Positions 7,740 to 15,810 of a stretch of 64,000 bases of DNA are shown here, one piece after another. Each line of letters begins with the position of its first letter. The first letter of the stretch is position 1. The DNA is from Rhizobium sp. CIAT894. GTDB lineage: Bacteria; Pseudomonadota; Alphaproteobacteria; Rhizobiales; Rhizobiaceae. Below the pieces are notes generated by a model that did not search any database, was not told the DNA's origin, and saw nothing but the letters and a program-made list of their open reading frames with translations. Position numbers and translations under genes: made by a program. The DNA lies in NCBI RefSeq assembly GCF_000172795.2, contig NZ_CP020947.1, forward strand, positions 561,001 to 625,000, read 5' to 3'.

Positions 7740-8831
7740 ATGGCTCGCGAAACGGGAATTCTGGCGGACCGCGCGATATCGGCGCTGTTTGAAACGGGGC
7801 GTCTGATCTCCGAACGCGAGTTGGACCGCGACCAGATCCAGCCGGCAAGCCTCGACCTGCGCTTGGGCGCCAAGGCTTTTCGGGTGCGCGCCAGCTTCAT
7901 GCCCGGCCCCTCGCATCTGGTGTCGGATAAGCTCGACCGGCTCAGCCTGCATGTGATCGACCTTTCCGAAGGCGCGGTGCTCGAGACCGGCTGCGTCTAC
8001 ATCGTGCCGCTGATGGAGAGCTTGGCGCTGCCGGCCGACATGTCGGCCTCGGCCAATCCGAAGAGCTCGACCGGCCGCCTCGATATCTTCACCCGCGTCA
8101 TCACCGATTACGCCCAGGAATTCGACAAGATCCCGGCGGGCTATGCCGGCCCCCTCTATCTCGAAATCAGCCCGCGCACCTTCCCGATCGTCGTGCGCCG
8201 TGGCTCGCGCCTGTCGCAGATCCGCTTCCGCGTCGGCCAGTCCCTGCTCGGCGAGCCGGAACTGTTGAAGCTGCATGAGAGCGAGACGCTGGTTGCCAGC
8301 AAGCTGCCCAACGTCTCGGGCGGCGGCATCGCGCTGTCGATCGATCTCGCCGGCGACAAGGACGGCCTGATCGGCTATCGCGGCAAGCATCACACTGCCG
8401 TCGTCGATGTCGACAAGAAAGATCAGCACGACATCTATGATTTCTGGGAGCCGCTCTATAGCCGCGGCCGCAACGAGCTGATCCTCGATCCCGACGAGTT
8501 CTACATCCTCGTCTCGCGCGAGGCCGTGCATGTGCCGCCGGATTATGCCGCCGAAATGACCCCCTTCGATCCGCTGGTCGGCGAATTCCGCGTCCATTAT
8601 GCCGGCTTCTTCGATCCGGGCTTCGGCCATGCGCCGGCCGGCGGCCGCGGCAGCCGCGCCGTGCTCGAAGTGCGCAGCCACGAAGTGCCCTTCATTCTCG
8701 AAGACGGCCAGATCGTCGGCCGCCTGGTCTACGAGCACATGCAGGAAAAACCCGCCAGCCTCTACGGCTCCGGCCTCGGCTCCAACTACCAGGCCCAGGG
8801 CCTCAAACTCTCGAAGCACTTCCGCATCTGA
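7740..8831 (+). CDS. dcd: 2'-deoxycytidine 5'-triphosphate deaminase (long form)
   Basis: About 363 residues. It deaminates dCTP to dUTP on the route to dTMP. It is nearly twice the length of E. coli Dcd and fits the long two-domain DCD family of alphaproteobacteria. Visible features include QIQPASLDLRLG, the nucleotide-loop stretch SANPKSSTGRLDIFTRVITD with the S-S-x-G-R core, and YLEISPRTFPIVVRRGSRLSQIRF. A second dUTPase-like domain begins near residue 180 and carries RGRNELILDPDEFYILVSRE. Two tandem ATGs occur. GATGAGG is better spaced for the second. The gene is divergent from metZ. Confidence 0.9.
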   Translation: MARETGILADRAISALFETGRLISERELDRDQIQPASLDLRLGAKAFRVRASFMPGPSHLVSDKLDRLSLHVIDLSEGAVLETGCVYIVPLMESLALPADMSASANPKSSTGRLDIFTRVITDYAQEFDKIPAGYAGPLYLEISPRTFPIVVRRGSRLSQIRFRVGQSLLGEPELLKLHESETLVASKLPNVSGGGIALSIDLAGDKDGLIGYRGKHHTAVVDVDKKDQHDIYDFWEPLYSRGRNELILDPDEFYILVSREAVHVPPDYAAEMTPFDPLVGEFRVHYAGFFDPGFGHAPAGGRGSRAVLEVRSHEVPFILEDGQIVGRLVYEHMQEKPASLYGSGLGSNYQAQGLKLSKHFRI

Positions 8832-8890
8832 CGGGCAGCACTCGACGCGACTTGACAGCGGCCCCCATCTGTTGGAAATCTCGCATCATC

Positions 8891-8964
8891 GCGGGTGTAG
8901 CTCAATGGTAGAGCAGCAGCTTCCCAAGCTGAATACGAGGGTTCGATTCCCTTCACCCGCTCCA
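8891..8964 (+). tRNA. tRNA-Gly (anticodon CCC)
   Basis: A complete 74-nt cloverleaf: acceptor GCGGGTG/CACCCGC, D-arm GCTC-AATGGTA-GAGC, anticodon loop TTCCCAA giving CCC, T-arm GAGGG-TTCGATT-CCCTT, discriminator T and an encoded CCA end. It reads GGG codons. Confidence 0.97.
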
Positions 8965-8975
8965 GCTGCCTTCTT

Positions 8976-9257
8976 CTAATCCCCAAAAAACCGGATCGGC
9001 TTGTATCGGCGGTGCGCGATGATCAGGCTGCGATCGGGCTGAATGATGTAGGTTTCCTCTACCTGCTGGCCGTATTGGTCGATAAAATCATGCGGGAAGC
9101 TGGACCCGGGTGGTGATTTGGTGAGCTTGCTGCGCGGCTGGCCGTTATAGGTGATGCTGCCCGGGATCGGCTCGAGGCCGGGGCCGCTATAGTAGGAAAC
9201 GCTGTTGCACCCGGCAAGAATAAGGGTGCCGATCAGGCCGATGAGTGCGGGTTTCAT
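8976..9257 (-). CDS. Small lipoprotein, paralogue 1
   Basis: About 93 residues: MKPALIGLIGTLILAGC is a lipoprotein signal with lipobox LAGC, so the protein is probably acylated at that cysteine. The mature part carries PIPGSITYNGQPRSKLTKSP and then QVEETYIIQPDRSL. Both blocks are shared with the second copy at 62333-62617. I choose the second of two close ATGs because AAGGG is six bases ahead of it and abuts the first. It ends 11 bases from the tRNA-Gly gene on the opposite strand. Function unknown. Confidence 0.8.
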   Translation of the reverse strand: MKPALIGLIGTLILAGCNSVSYYSGPGLEPIPGSITYNGQPRSKLTKSPPGSSFPHDFIDQYGQQVEETYIIQPDRSLIIAHRRYKPIRFFGD

Positions 9258-9615
9258 GTCCATCCCTTCCGATGCGCCGAAGCCGCGATCTTACTCCTGA
9301 TTGCATCGTGCTCGCCAGACGAAACGGCATCTGCGCCTTCACGCCTTCGCGAAACATCGCCTGGAGCGCCGTGATCGCTTCCGCCTTTCCATTGCCGAAA
9401 CCACCGCCGTCTGCTAGATCGGCATCGTCGAAAAAGGCAGGATCGGTTGAGGTAAGCCCGATCCCTTCCGCGAGAGCGCGTGAGCGCTCTTACGAAGCTC
9501 TGCTCCGTGCCACGGCACGAGAACCCGCGACGTGATCCGCATCAAGATGCGGGATCCCGGCGGCGTGCGGAGACGGCAAAAGGCAGTCCCGGGATTTTTT
9601 CGAACGGAGACTGTC
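9258..9615. other. Intergenic region without a recognisable gene
   Basis: About 360 bases separate the small lipoprotein gene from the VOC gene. I see no convincing reading frame; short frames here lack ribosome sites and family features. A partial inverted segment (GATCCGCATC/GATGCGGGATC around 9535-9556) and TCCCGGGATTTTTT at 9586-9599 are the only structures I noticed. Confidence 0.4.
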
Positions 9616-9996
9616 ATGCGCCTGAACCATCTCGATTTCCACGTTCCCGATATTGCTGCAACAGCGGATTTCTTCATCCGCCATTTCGGCCTGACGCTGA
9701 AGGATATGCGCGGCCAGAACGGCCTGGCGATTCTGAGCGACGACGCCGGCCTCGAAATCGTCCTCAGCCACCCGATCGCCAAGTTCGGCACTGCCGACCA
9801 GGTGGAGATAGGCCGCCAGACCTATCACATCGGCTTCATCCTGCCTGAAAGGGGTGACGTCGATACTGTCCATGCCGGGCTTGTTGCCGCTGGCGCGGCG
9901 CTGTCCGGTCCGCCGGCCGCCATGCGCGGCGGCTGGCTGTTCTATTGCACGGCGCCGGGGAATATCCTCGTCGAGGTGGGTTGGCGGCCGGGTTAG
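9616..9996 (+). CDS. Glyoxalase/VOC superfamily protein
   Basis: 126-residue single VOC domain starting MRLNHLDFHVPDIAATADFF, with the paired beta-alpha-beta-beta-beta units typical of glyoxalase/dioxygenase folds. Candidate metal ligands are H6 in NHLDFHV, the histidine in TYHIGFIL and the glutamate in NILVEVGW near the end. The ATG is preceded by CGGAGACTGTC. Substrate cannot be told from sequence. It stands alone, with repeats downstream. Confidence 0.85.
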   Translation: MRLNHLDFHVPDIAATADFFIRHFGLTLKDMRGQNGLAILSDDAGLEIVLSHPIAKFGTADQVEIGRQTYHIGFILPERGDVDTVHAGLVAAGAALSGPPAAMRGGWLFYCTAPGNILVEVGWRPG

Positions 9997-10053
9997 AGTG
10001 GGACGGAGCCGGTAAACGCGGCTAAGAGGGACATGCCGCGACCTCGCGATTCC

Positions 10054-10226
10054 CTCTTCTCCCCGGCGGGGAGAAGGTGCCCGTAGGGCGGATGAGGGGG
10101 CCGGCGAAGCCGGTCTTTCCAGCTACGTCCATGCAGGCTTCGATGGTGGGGTAGATTATGACGAGAGGGAAGTCCGGGTAGCCCCCTCATCCGCCTGCCG
10201 GCACCTTCTCCCCGAGGGGAGAAGAG
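10054..10226. repeat. Inverted pair of 45-bp intergenic repeats
   Basis: CTCTTCTCCCC...GGATGAGGGGG at 10054-10100 is mirrored by CCCCCTCATCC...GGGGAGAAGAG at 10182-10226. Each arm also contains its own CTTCTCCCC/GGGGAGAAG hairpin. This is a familiar kind of rhizobial REP-like element. Related pieces occur near 31741-31800. The interval 9997-10324 contains no gene. Confidence 0.8.
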
Positions 10227-10324
10227 ACTTGTGGTTGCCTCTCAGTTCCTCGCCCACCGCTCGCAAGCAAGCCGTCATCGAGGGTGAGGGGCAAATCACA
10301 GGGCGCGAACCGGACATCTGTGTC

Positions 10325-12334
10325 TCAGAACTCCGTCCAATCCCCATCCGGGCTTTTCGGCGCGCTGCTGCCGGCGCCGAAGGCGTTGGCAAGCGTTTGG
10401 CCGAGGGCGCGGGCGGGGGAGGCGGCCGGGCGGGTCGTGCCTTCCCTGGCGACGCGGATCGATGCCTTGGCTGCGGCCGGGCGCGTGGGCGCGCGCGGTG
10501 CTGCGGCCGGCGGCCGGGTGGAGGCGATCGGGGCGGCGGCGGCGAGGCTGCCGGTGCCGGTCAGCCGGAACTGGCCGAGCAGGTTGTTGAGCGCTGCCGC
10601 TTCGGTGGCAAGGCCGTGGCTGGCCGCCGTCGACTGCTCGACCATCGCCGCATTCTGCTGCGTGCCCTGGTCCATGGTGTTGACGGCGGTGTTGATCTCC
10701 TGCAGCCCGATCGACTGTTCACGCGCGGCTTCGGCGATCGCGTGGACGTGTTGGTTGATCTCCTGCACCTCGGCGACGATCGAGTCGAGCGCCTTGCCGG
10801 TTTCGCCGACCAGCGAGACGCCGGTCTGCACATGCGTGCCGGAATTGGTGATCAGGTCCTTGATTTCCTTGGCTGCCTTGGCCGAGCGCTGGGCGAGCTC
10901 GCGCACTTCCTGGGCGACGACCGCAAAACCCTTGCCGGCCTCACCGGCACGTGCGGCTTCGACGCCGGCATTGAGCGCCAGCAGATTGGTCTGGAAGGCA
11001 ATGTCGTCGATGACGCCGATGATGTTGCCGATCGCAACCGAAGACTGCTCGATCTGCTGCATGGCGGAGACCGCCTTGCGGACGATCTCGCCGGATTTTT
11101 CGGCGCCGAGGCGGGTGCGGGCGACGAGCTGGCTCGCCTCCTCGGCGCGCTTGGCGGCGTCGCGCACCGTGGTAGTGATCTCTTCGAGCGCCGCCGCCGT
11201 TTCTTCGACGGAGGCCGATTGCTGTTCCGTCCGTTGGGAAAGCTGGTCTGCGGAAGAGCGGATCTCGTTGGCGCCGGCACCGATCGCCCGGGCATTGGCG
11301 CCGACCGTATGCATGGTCTCGTTGAGCTTCTCGACCGAGTTGTTGAAATCCTGGCGCAGCGCATCGAGATGGGCAACGAAAGGCTGGTCGATATGCGAGG
11401 CGAGATCGCCGGCGGCCAGGCGGCGCAGGCCGTCGCCGAGGGCTGCGACGGCACGGTCGAGTTCGCCGGCTTCGCGGGCTTTCTGCGCCTCGCGATCACG
11501 ACGCTCGCCGTCGCTGACATCGCGGTCGGCTTCGGCGCGAGCTTCGATCCGGGCTCGCTCGATCGCGTTGTCGCGGAAGATCGATACGGCCTTTGCCATC
11601 TGGCCGACTTCGTCGCCACGGTCGAGGCCGCTGACCTCGCTTGTGGTGTCACCTTCTGCAAGCCGGGCCATGCGCAGGCGCAGCTCGGTCATCGGGCCGG
11701 TGATGCCTTTCTGCGCCACGAGCACGCCGAAACCGATCGCGGCGAGCACGGCGATGCTGATCAGGGCGAAGCTGAAGGTGATCTGGCCGTTGACGGAAGC
11801 CGAAAGCGCGTCGCCGCCGTCGTTGAGCAAGGCCATCATCGCATCGTTGTTGGCGATCATCTTCGGCGTCAGCGCATCGAGCTTGGTATTGATCAGGGCG
11901 GCATTCGCCAGTGCGCCGGCGCTGTCCTTGGCCTTGCTCTGTTCGATGATCTTGTTCGCCAGCGCTTCGATTTCATCGATGCCGGCCTGGATGTCGTCGA
12001 TCGCGGCCTTGCGGCTCGGTACCAGAACCAGCGCCTGTTTCAGCCGGTCACGGGCCTGCGGCAGCCTGCTCGGCGTGGCCAGCGTCGCCTGGAATGCCGG
12101 CGTATCGGGTTTCATTTCGGCAAGCAGAGTAACTTGCAGCACCGAGGCCACGACCGATGCGCTGGCGCGCGCGCTCAGCATCGAGGCCGTCGCTTCATGA
12201 TCGATGAAGGCGCCGTAGGCGGCGTCCGCCCGGCGGAATTCGGAGATGACATAGATCAGCCCGGCCATCGTGATCAGTCCGAGCAGCGCCACGACCGATA
12301 TGATTTTCGTGCGGATTTTCAGATGCTTCAACAT
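10325..12334 (-). CDS. Methyl-accepting chemotaxis protein (4-helix-bundle sensor)
   Basis: About 669 residues. A transmembrane helix near residues 12-30 is followed by a mostly helical periplasmic domain of about 150 residues (four-helix-bundle type), a second membrane helix (FALISIAVLAAIGFGVLVA), HAMP modules and a long coiled-coil signalling domain. The highly conserved tip [20 protein letters not shown] and [15 protein letters not shown] are intact. The C-terminus ends DWTEF, like the CheR-binding pentapeptide of E. coli receptors. I start at MLKHLKIRTKI; an upstream in-frame extension of 53 residues lacks a membrane-protein start. It is divergent from a solute-binding protein gene. Confidence 0.93.
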   Translation of the reverse strand: MLKHLKIRTKIISVVALLGLITMAGLIYVISEFRRADAAYGAFIDHEATASMLSARASASVVASVLQVTLLAEMKPDTPAFQATLATPSRLPQARDRLKQALVLVPSRKAAIDDIQAGIDEIEALANKIIEQSKAKDSAGALANAALINTKLDALTPKMIANNDAMMALLNDGGDALSASVNGQITFSFALISIAVLAAIGFGVLVAQKGITGPMTELRLRMARLAEGDTTSEVSGLDRGDEVGQMAKAVSIFRDNAIERARIEARAEADRDVSDGERRDREAQKAREAGELDRAVAALGDGLRRLAAGDLASHIDQPFVAHLDALRQDFNNSVEKLNETMHTVGANARAIGAGANEIRSSADQLSQRTEQQSASVEETAAALEEITTTVRDAAKRAEEASQLVARTRLGAEKSGEIVRKAVSAMQQIEQSSVAIGNIIGVIDDIAFQTNLLALNAGVEAARAGEAGKGFAVVAQEVRELAQRSAKAAKEIKDLITNSGTHVQTGVSLVGETGKALDSIVAEVQEINQHVHAIAEAAREQSIGLQEINTAVNTMDQGTQQNAAMVEQSTAASHGLATEAAALNNLLGQFRLTGTGSLAAAAPIASTRPPAAAPRAPTRPAAAKASIRVAREGTTRPAASPARALGQTLANAFGAGSSAPKSPDGDWTEF

Positions 12335-12739
12335 GGAAATGTCACCCGGTTGACTGGGGCGCGTCGCGCGCCCGGTGCTTTTGAAATCAATTGCTGCAGA
12401 AAAAAGCGCTGCTTCAATATCGCGGTTCAAAGATAGGTTTGGACTGACGCGTGCATCATGCGATCGGCTGGCGGGGTCCGATGTCGTCGCCACAAATAGA
12501 GGCGATATTCTTTAATTCCGCGCTAACACCGGGCGCAGACACACCCATAATTTTAGGGAGGCAAGAGGTTGGCGCCAACGCTCACGAGAGCCTCATCCTT
12601 GTAGGTTACCGCGCTGCTCCGAGGCCGATGCTTTCGCAACTGTCATGCTCACCTCACCCATATTCCCCGCCGGCCATGACTCTGTTACATCTTTCCGACC
12701 CCGCGATGCTTCGCCCTCAACCCCGAGACCAAGATCACG
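12335..12739. promoter_or_regulatory. Divergent promoter region between chemoreceptor and solute-binding protein
   Basis: There is no gene in these 405 bases. A perfect 12-bp palindrome GTTGGCGCCAAC lies at 12568-12579 and could be an operator. A second near-palindrome GGCGCGTCGCGCGCC is at 12357-12371 near the chemoreceptor start. Confidence 0.4.
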
Positions 12740-13615
12740 ATGACGCAATCCAAGCTGGCATCCCTGACTCTCAAAGGGTTTTTCGCGTTCGGACTGTTGC
12801 TGGCAGCGCTGCTTTCGAGCTCTGCCGTATCCGCCCAGCAGGCGTCTCCCTCGCTGCCGCTGCTCTTCGATGCCCGCGAGCGTCTTGCGAGACCCGATCT
12901 CTCCTCGCTGGTGCGCCTGCGCTTCCTCACCTCGGTGGATTTTCCGCCGTTCAATTTCACCGATCAGAACGGCAAGCTTTCGGGTTTCGACGTCGACCTT
13001 GCCCGTGAAATCTGCAGCGAGCTGGAGATATCGGACAAGTGCCAGATTCAGGCGATCCCCTTCGCCGATTTGAAGGATGCGCTTGCCGCCTCGCAGGGCG
13101 ATGCCGTCATCGCCGGCCTGGCGGTGACCCCGGAACTGCGCCGGCAATTCGTCTTCTCCCGGCCCTATCTGATGCTGCCGGCCCGCTTCGTGCGCAATCT
13201 CGCCGTGCCGCTCGACGGGAAGACGGCGGCCGCTCTTTCGAAACGCCCGGTCGGTGTCGTCAGGGGGACGGTGCATGAGGCGATGCTGTCGGCCTTCTTC
13301 CCGACGATTAAGGCCCAGCCGTTCGACACCAAGGACGCCCTACTGGCAGCCCTCAGGGAGCGCAAGGTCGATGCCGCCTTTGCCGATGCGCTGCAGCTTT
13401 CCTTCTGGGTCTCGTCGCCGGCCTCAGCCAAATGCTGCGCGCTGTTCGACGGGCCTTATCTCTCCGAGCAATTCCTCGGCGAGGGCATGACGATCATGCT
13501 GCGGCAGAAGGACAGCGTGCTGACGGCGGCCATCGACCACGCGCTCGCCACACTGTCGCGCAATGGCCGCCTCCAGGAAATCTATCTGCGTTATTTCCCT
13601 TACGGGCTCTACTGA
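12740..13615 (+). CDS. Periplasmic amino-acid-type solute-binding protein (orphan)
   Basis: 291 residues with a Sec signal peptide ending in SSSAVSA-QQ. The rest is a type-II periplasmic binding fold (SBP_bac_3): RLRFLTSVDFPPFNFTDQNG, then KLSGFDVDLAREIC and DAVIAGLAVTPELRRQFVFSRPY. The C-terminal hinge and lobe follow (GVVRGTVHEAML, DAAFADALQLSFW, LRQKDSVLTAAIDHAL). No permease or ATPase gene is next to it, so it either serves a transporter encoded elsewhere or feeds a receptor. Its divergent neighbour is a chemoreceptor. Ligand unknown. Confidence 0.88.
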   Translation: MTQSKLASLTLKGFFAFGLLLAALLSSSAVSAQQASPSLPLLFDARERLARPDLSSLVRLRFLTSVDFPPFNFTDQNGKLSGFDVDLAREICSELEISDKCQIQAIPFADLKDALAASQGDAVIAGLAVTPELRRQFVFSRPYLMLPARFVRNLAVPLDGKTAAALSKRPVGVVRGTVHEAMLSAFFPTIKAQPFDTKDALLAALRERKVDAAFADALQLSFWVSSPASAKCCALFDGPYLSEQFLGEGMTIMLRQKDSVLTAAIDHALATLSRNGRLQEIYLRYFPYGLY

Positions 13616-13626
13616 AAAATAGAGAT

Positions 13627-13780
13627 TAAAGCATGTCGCGCAAAAGTGTGCCGCGGTTTTCCCAGGCAAAGCGGAAGCGCTTTTGCCGGGCAAAGCGCGA
13701 AGCGCTTTTGCTGCAACGACATGCGTAAAACAAAGACCTAAAGCACGGGAAGCGAATCTGAAAGATCGCGACGCGCTTTA
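13627..13780 (+). repeat. RIME-like mosaic element, copy 2
   Basis: It runs from TAAAGCATGTCGCGCAAAAG to GATCGCGACGCGCTTTA. The two ends are inverted (TAAAGC / GCTTTA). It is longer than the copy at 42975-43082 because of an inserted GGCAAAGCGGAAGCGCTTTTGCC-like hairpin doublet. Its last three bases are the complement of the terB stop codon. Confidence 0.8.
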
Positions 13781-14191
13781 GCCCTTGCGGAAGCGGGCAA
13801 TGGCGCTGCGCTCGATCGCCGCGCAGGTGAGCTTGTCGAGCCCGAGCCGGTCGCGCAGCAGGCTGAGCAGCCTGAGTTCCTCGGCCTTGACCGAAAGATC
13901 GGCGGAAGCGACTTCGACAGCCAGCGCATAGGCCGTGTCGTAGAGTTTTGCCGGCAGGGTATCGCGCACGGTTTCCAGAACGACGTCGAGACCTTCCGGC
14001 CCGGCCAGCAGCGAGGCGCAGTCGCGCGCCACCGAAATCAGCTTGTCGTCGTCGAAATCGCGGAACACCGGCAGGAACCCGATCAGCTGGCCGATCCTTT
14101 CCATCTCCCGGTCGTTCATCGTGCTGTCGACGGCGGAGGCCATCACCATCACGTAGATCAGCGCGTCATGGGCGGAAAGCGGCTTGTTCAT
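13778..14191 (-). CDS. TerB-family protein
   Basis: 137 residues of alpha-helical TerB/DjlA-N-type fold: HDALIYVMVMASAVDSTMNDREMERIGQ carries the acidic pattern of the first metal site, and VASADLSVKAEELRLLSLLRDRLGL that of the second. TerB proteins are tied to tellurite and general envelope or phage stress, but a lone copy without other ter genes gives no firm function. The stop codon TAA is formed by the end of the adjoining RIME-like repeat, so the C-terminus may have been set by that insertion. Confidence 0.85.
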   Translation of the reverse strand: MNKPLSAHDALIYVMVMASAVDSTMNDREMERIGQLIGFLPVFRDFDDDKLISVARDCASLLAGPEGLDVVLETVRDTLPAKLYDTAYALAVEVASADLSVKAEELRLLSLLRDRLGLDKLTCAAIERSAIARFRKG

Positions 14192-14273
14192 CTCTGTTTC
14201 CTTTTTCGATCAGCCCAGAGTAGGAATTGGCAGCCGGCATTACAAGGGATCGGCCCTCTGTCAAGGCCGCCGT

Positions 14274-14996
14274 CTATCTCCGGCGCGGGTCGTCGCCGTA
14301 AATGCCTTTTCCCGCCTGCCTGGCCGTGTCGGCCACTGATGCCAGCGGCGAACCCGCGCCTGCTTCCGCCCAGCCGTTTTCGACGAGCCATGTGCCGAGA
14401 TCCTGCCCGCCGAGCCGGCAGCTTGCCGATACCGTTCCCTTCCATTCCGCTGTATCGAGATCGCAGCCGATGCTGCGGTTGCGCAACAGCTGGCGCAGCG
14501 CCGTCTTCGCCATCATGCCGCAGGGCCATTGCCGGCCCGCCGGCCCGCATATTTTATCGGCGGCTGTCGGAATGACGCCGGCCAGCTGCAGCCGGCGCTC
14601 GCCGAACGAAAGCATACCGGCATTTTCGACCGCCGGCCGCGCCAGCTCTATCGGCTTTTTCGCGGCCGGCGCTGCCGCTTGCTGGCCGCCGGTCTGGGCT
14701 TGCTGCGTGACATCGGCGGGTTTGGCTGCCGCGCCGTCACCCGCTCCGGCCCCGGGCTCTGGAGCCGGCGGAGGCACCGGCTGCGCCGAGCCGGCGATGA
14801 TTTCGGCTTGTTCATCCGATATCACGGCCGATTCGCCGGCCTTGGGGACGCCATCCGCTGCGGCGGTTGCCGTCTCCTCCGCCGATGCCGTCTCGTCGCC
14901 GGCGGTGTCGCCGCGAAGCTTTGCCTGCCCGGCCAGCAGCAGGCCGGCCACCACCGTCATCCCTAGGAGACCTGTGAAGACGGCGGCAGGGCGCAT
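14274..14996 (-). CDS. SNase-like (thermonuclease-fold) exported protein, probably inactive
   Basis: 240 residues: an N-terminal signal anchor (AVFTGLLGMTVVAGLLLAG), a low-complexity A/G/P/E-rich linker to about residue 115, and a C-terminal staphylococcal-nuclease-like domain. The domain shows RLQLAGVIPTAADKIC, then RQWPCGMMAKTALRQLL and LGTWLVENGWAEAG. Active SNases have a L-R-x-G-I-D-x-P-E type segment. Here the corresponding segment reads LAGVIPTA, so the catalytic Arg/Asp/Glu appear lost. It lies between the S24 regulator gene and terB, on the same strand as both. Confidence 0.75.
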   Translation of the reverse strand: MRPAAVFTGLLGMTVVAGLLLAGQAKLRGDTAGDETASAEETATAAADGVPKAGESAVISDEQAEIIAGSAQPVPPPAPEPGAGAGDGAAAKPADVTQQAQTGGQQAAAPAAKKPIELARPAVENAGMLSFGERRLQLAGVIPTAADKICGPAGRQWPCGMMAKTALRQLLRNRSIGCDLDTAEWKGTVSASCRLGGQDLGTWLVENGWAEAGAGSPLASVADTARQAGKGIYGDDPRRR

Positions 14997-15007
14997 GGAA
15001 TATCTTC

Positions 15008-15697
15008 CTATTGGCTGGCCCAGATGATGCGGGCGATCCAGTCGACATCGGCAAGATCGAGGGTGCGGTTGGGATGTTCGGGATTGAGCGACAGGAGTTC
15101 GATCGACCGCGGGCTCTGGCGCAGCAGTACCTTGGCCATCACCTCGCCCTCGCGTGTGCGCACCACGACGCGGTCGTTGCGGCGCACCTGCGCCGCCGGC
15201 TCGACGATCAGCACGTCGCCGTCGCGATAAAGCGGCATCATGCTTTCGCCCTGCACCTCCAGCGCATAGACGCCCGATTTTTGCGACGGCGTTGCCGGAA
15301 ATTCCACCACGTCCCAGCCCTGGCCGGCCGGAAAGCCGCCATCGTCGAAGAAGCCGCCGGCGCCGGCCTGGGCAAAGCCGAGCAGCGGAATCGAGCTGCC
15401 CTGCGGCGGAACCGCGCCGTCGGGCCGTGCGACCAACTGCCCGGCCAGCGTCCTGGAAAAACCGGCATCCGGCTGCAGGAAGGCAAGAAACTGCTCGACG
15501 CTCGCCCCGGTGGCGTCGAGCACCTTGGCGATCGATTCCGTCGAGGGCCAGCGCAGCCGGCCATCGGCGGAAAGCCGTTTCGATTTGTTGAAGGAGGTGG
15601 GGTCGAGCCCGGCGCGGCGCGCAAGACCGGATGGCGTCAGCTCGTGCCGCTCGGCAAGCCTGTCGATCGCTCCCCAGATCTGGTCGTGTGACAGCAT
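15008..15697 (-). CDS. LexA-like XRE/S24 transcriptional regulator
   Basis: 229 residues. An N-terminal helix-turn-helix (LTPSGLARRAGLDPTSFNKSKR) is followed by an S24 peptidase/LexA C-terminal domain. The latter has the Ser of the dyad in VQGESMMPLYRDGD and the Lys in EVMAKVLLRQS. A possible Ala-Gly cleavage site occurs in FAQAGAGG. This architecture resembles phage CI-type and LexA-like regulators that self-cleave when RecA filaments form, but its targets are unknown. I start at MLSHDQIW, where the conserved family sequence begins; upstream in-frame codons are unconserved-looking Arg/Pro-rich sequence. Confidence 0.88.
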   Translation of the reverse strand: MLSHDQIWGAIDRLAERHELTPSGLARRAGLDPTSFNKSKRLSADGRLRWPSTESIAKVLDATGASVEQFLAFLQPDAGFSRTLAGQLVARPDGAVPPQGSSIPLLGFAQAGAGGFFDDGGFPAGQGWDVVEFPATPSQKSGVYALEVQGESMMPLYRDGDVLIVEPAAQVRRNDRVVVRTREGEVMAKVLLRQSPRSIELLSLNPEHPNRTLDLADVDWIARIIWASQ

Positions 15698-15810
15698 AGG
15701 CGCCCGATTCCGTACGCGGTTCATCCGCGCGTCAGCCGGGCGGAATATTAACCGACCGTGCCGTCCGAGTAAAGGCAAAGGAGGAATAAAATCCTGTTAT
15801 TGCAAGCGTT

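Noticed and set aside
9245..9535. A 96-codon plus-strand frame between the lipoprotein and VOC genes
   Set aside because: Arg/Ser/Ala-rich translation without domain or ribosome site. It overlaps the lipoprotein promoter region.
10229..12436. A 735-codon plus-strand frame opposite the chemoreceptor
   Set aside because: The minus strand carries an unmistakable chemoreceptor. The plus frame is its antisense shadow, and its start falls inside an intergenic repeat.
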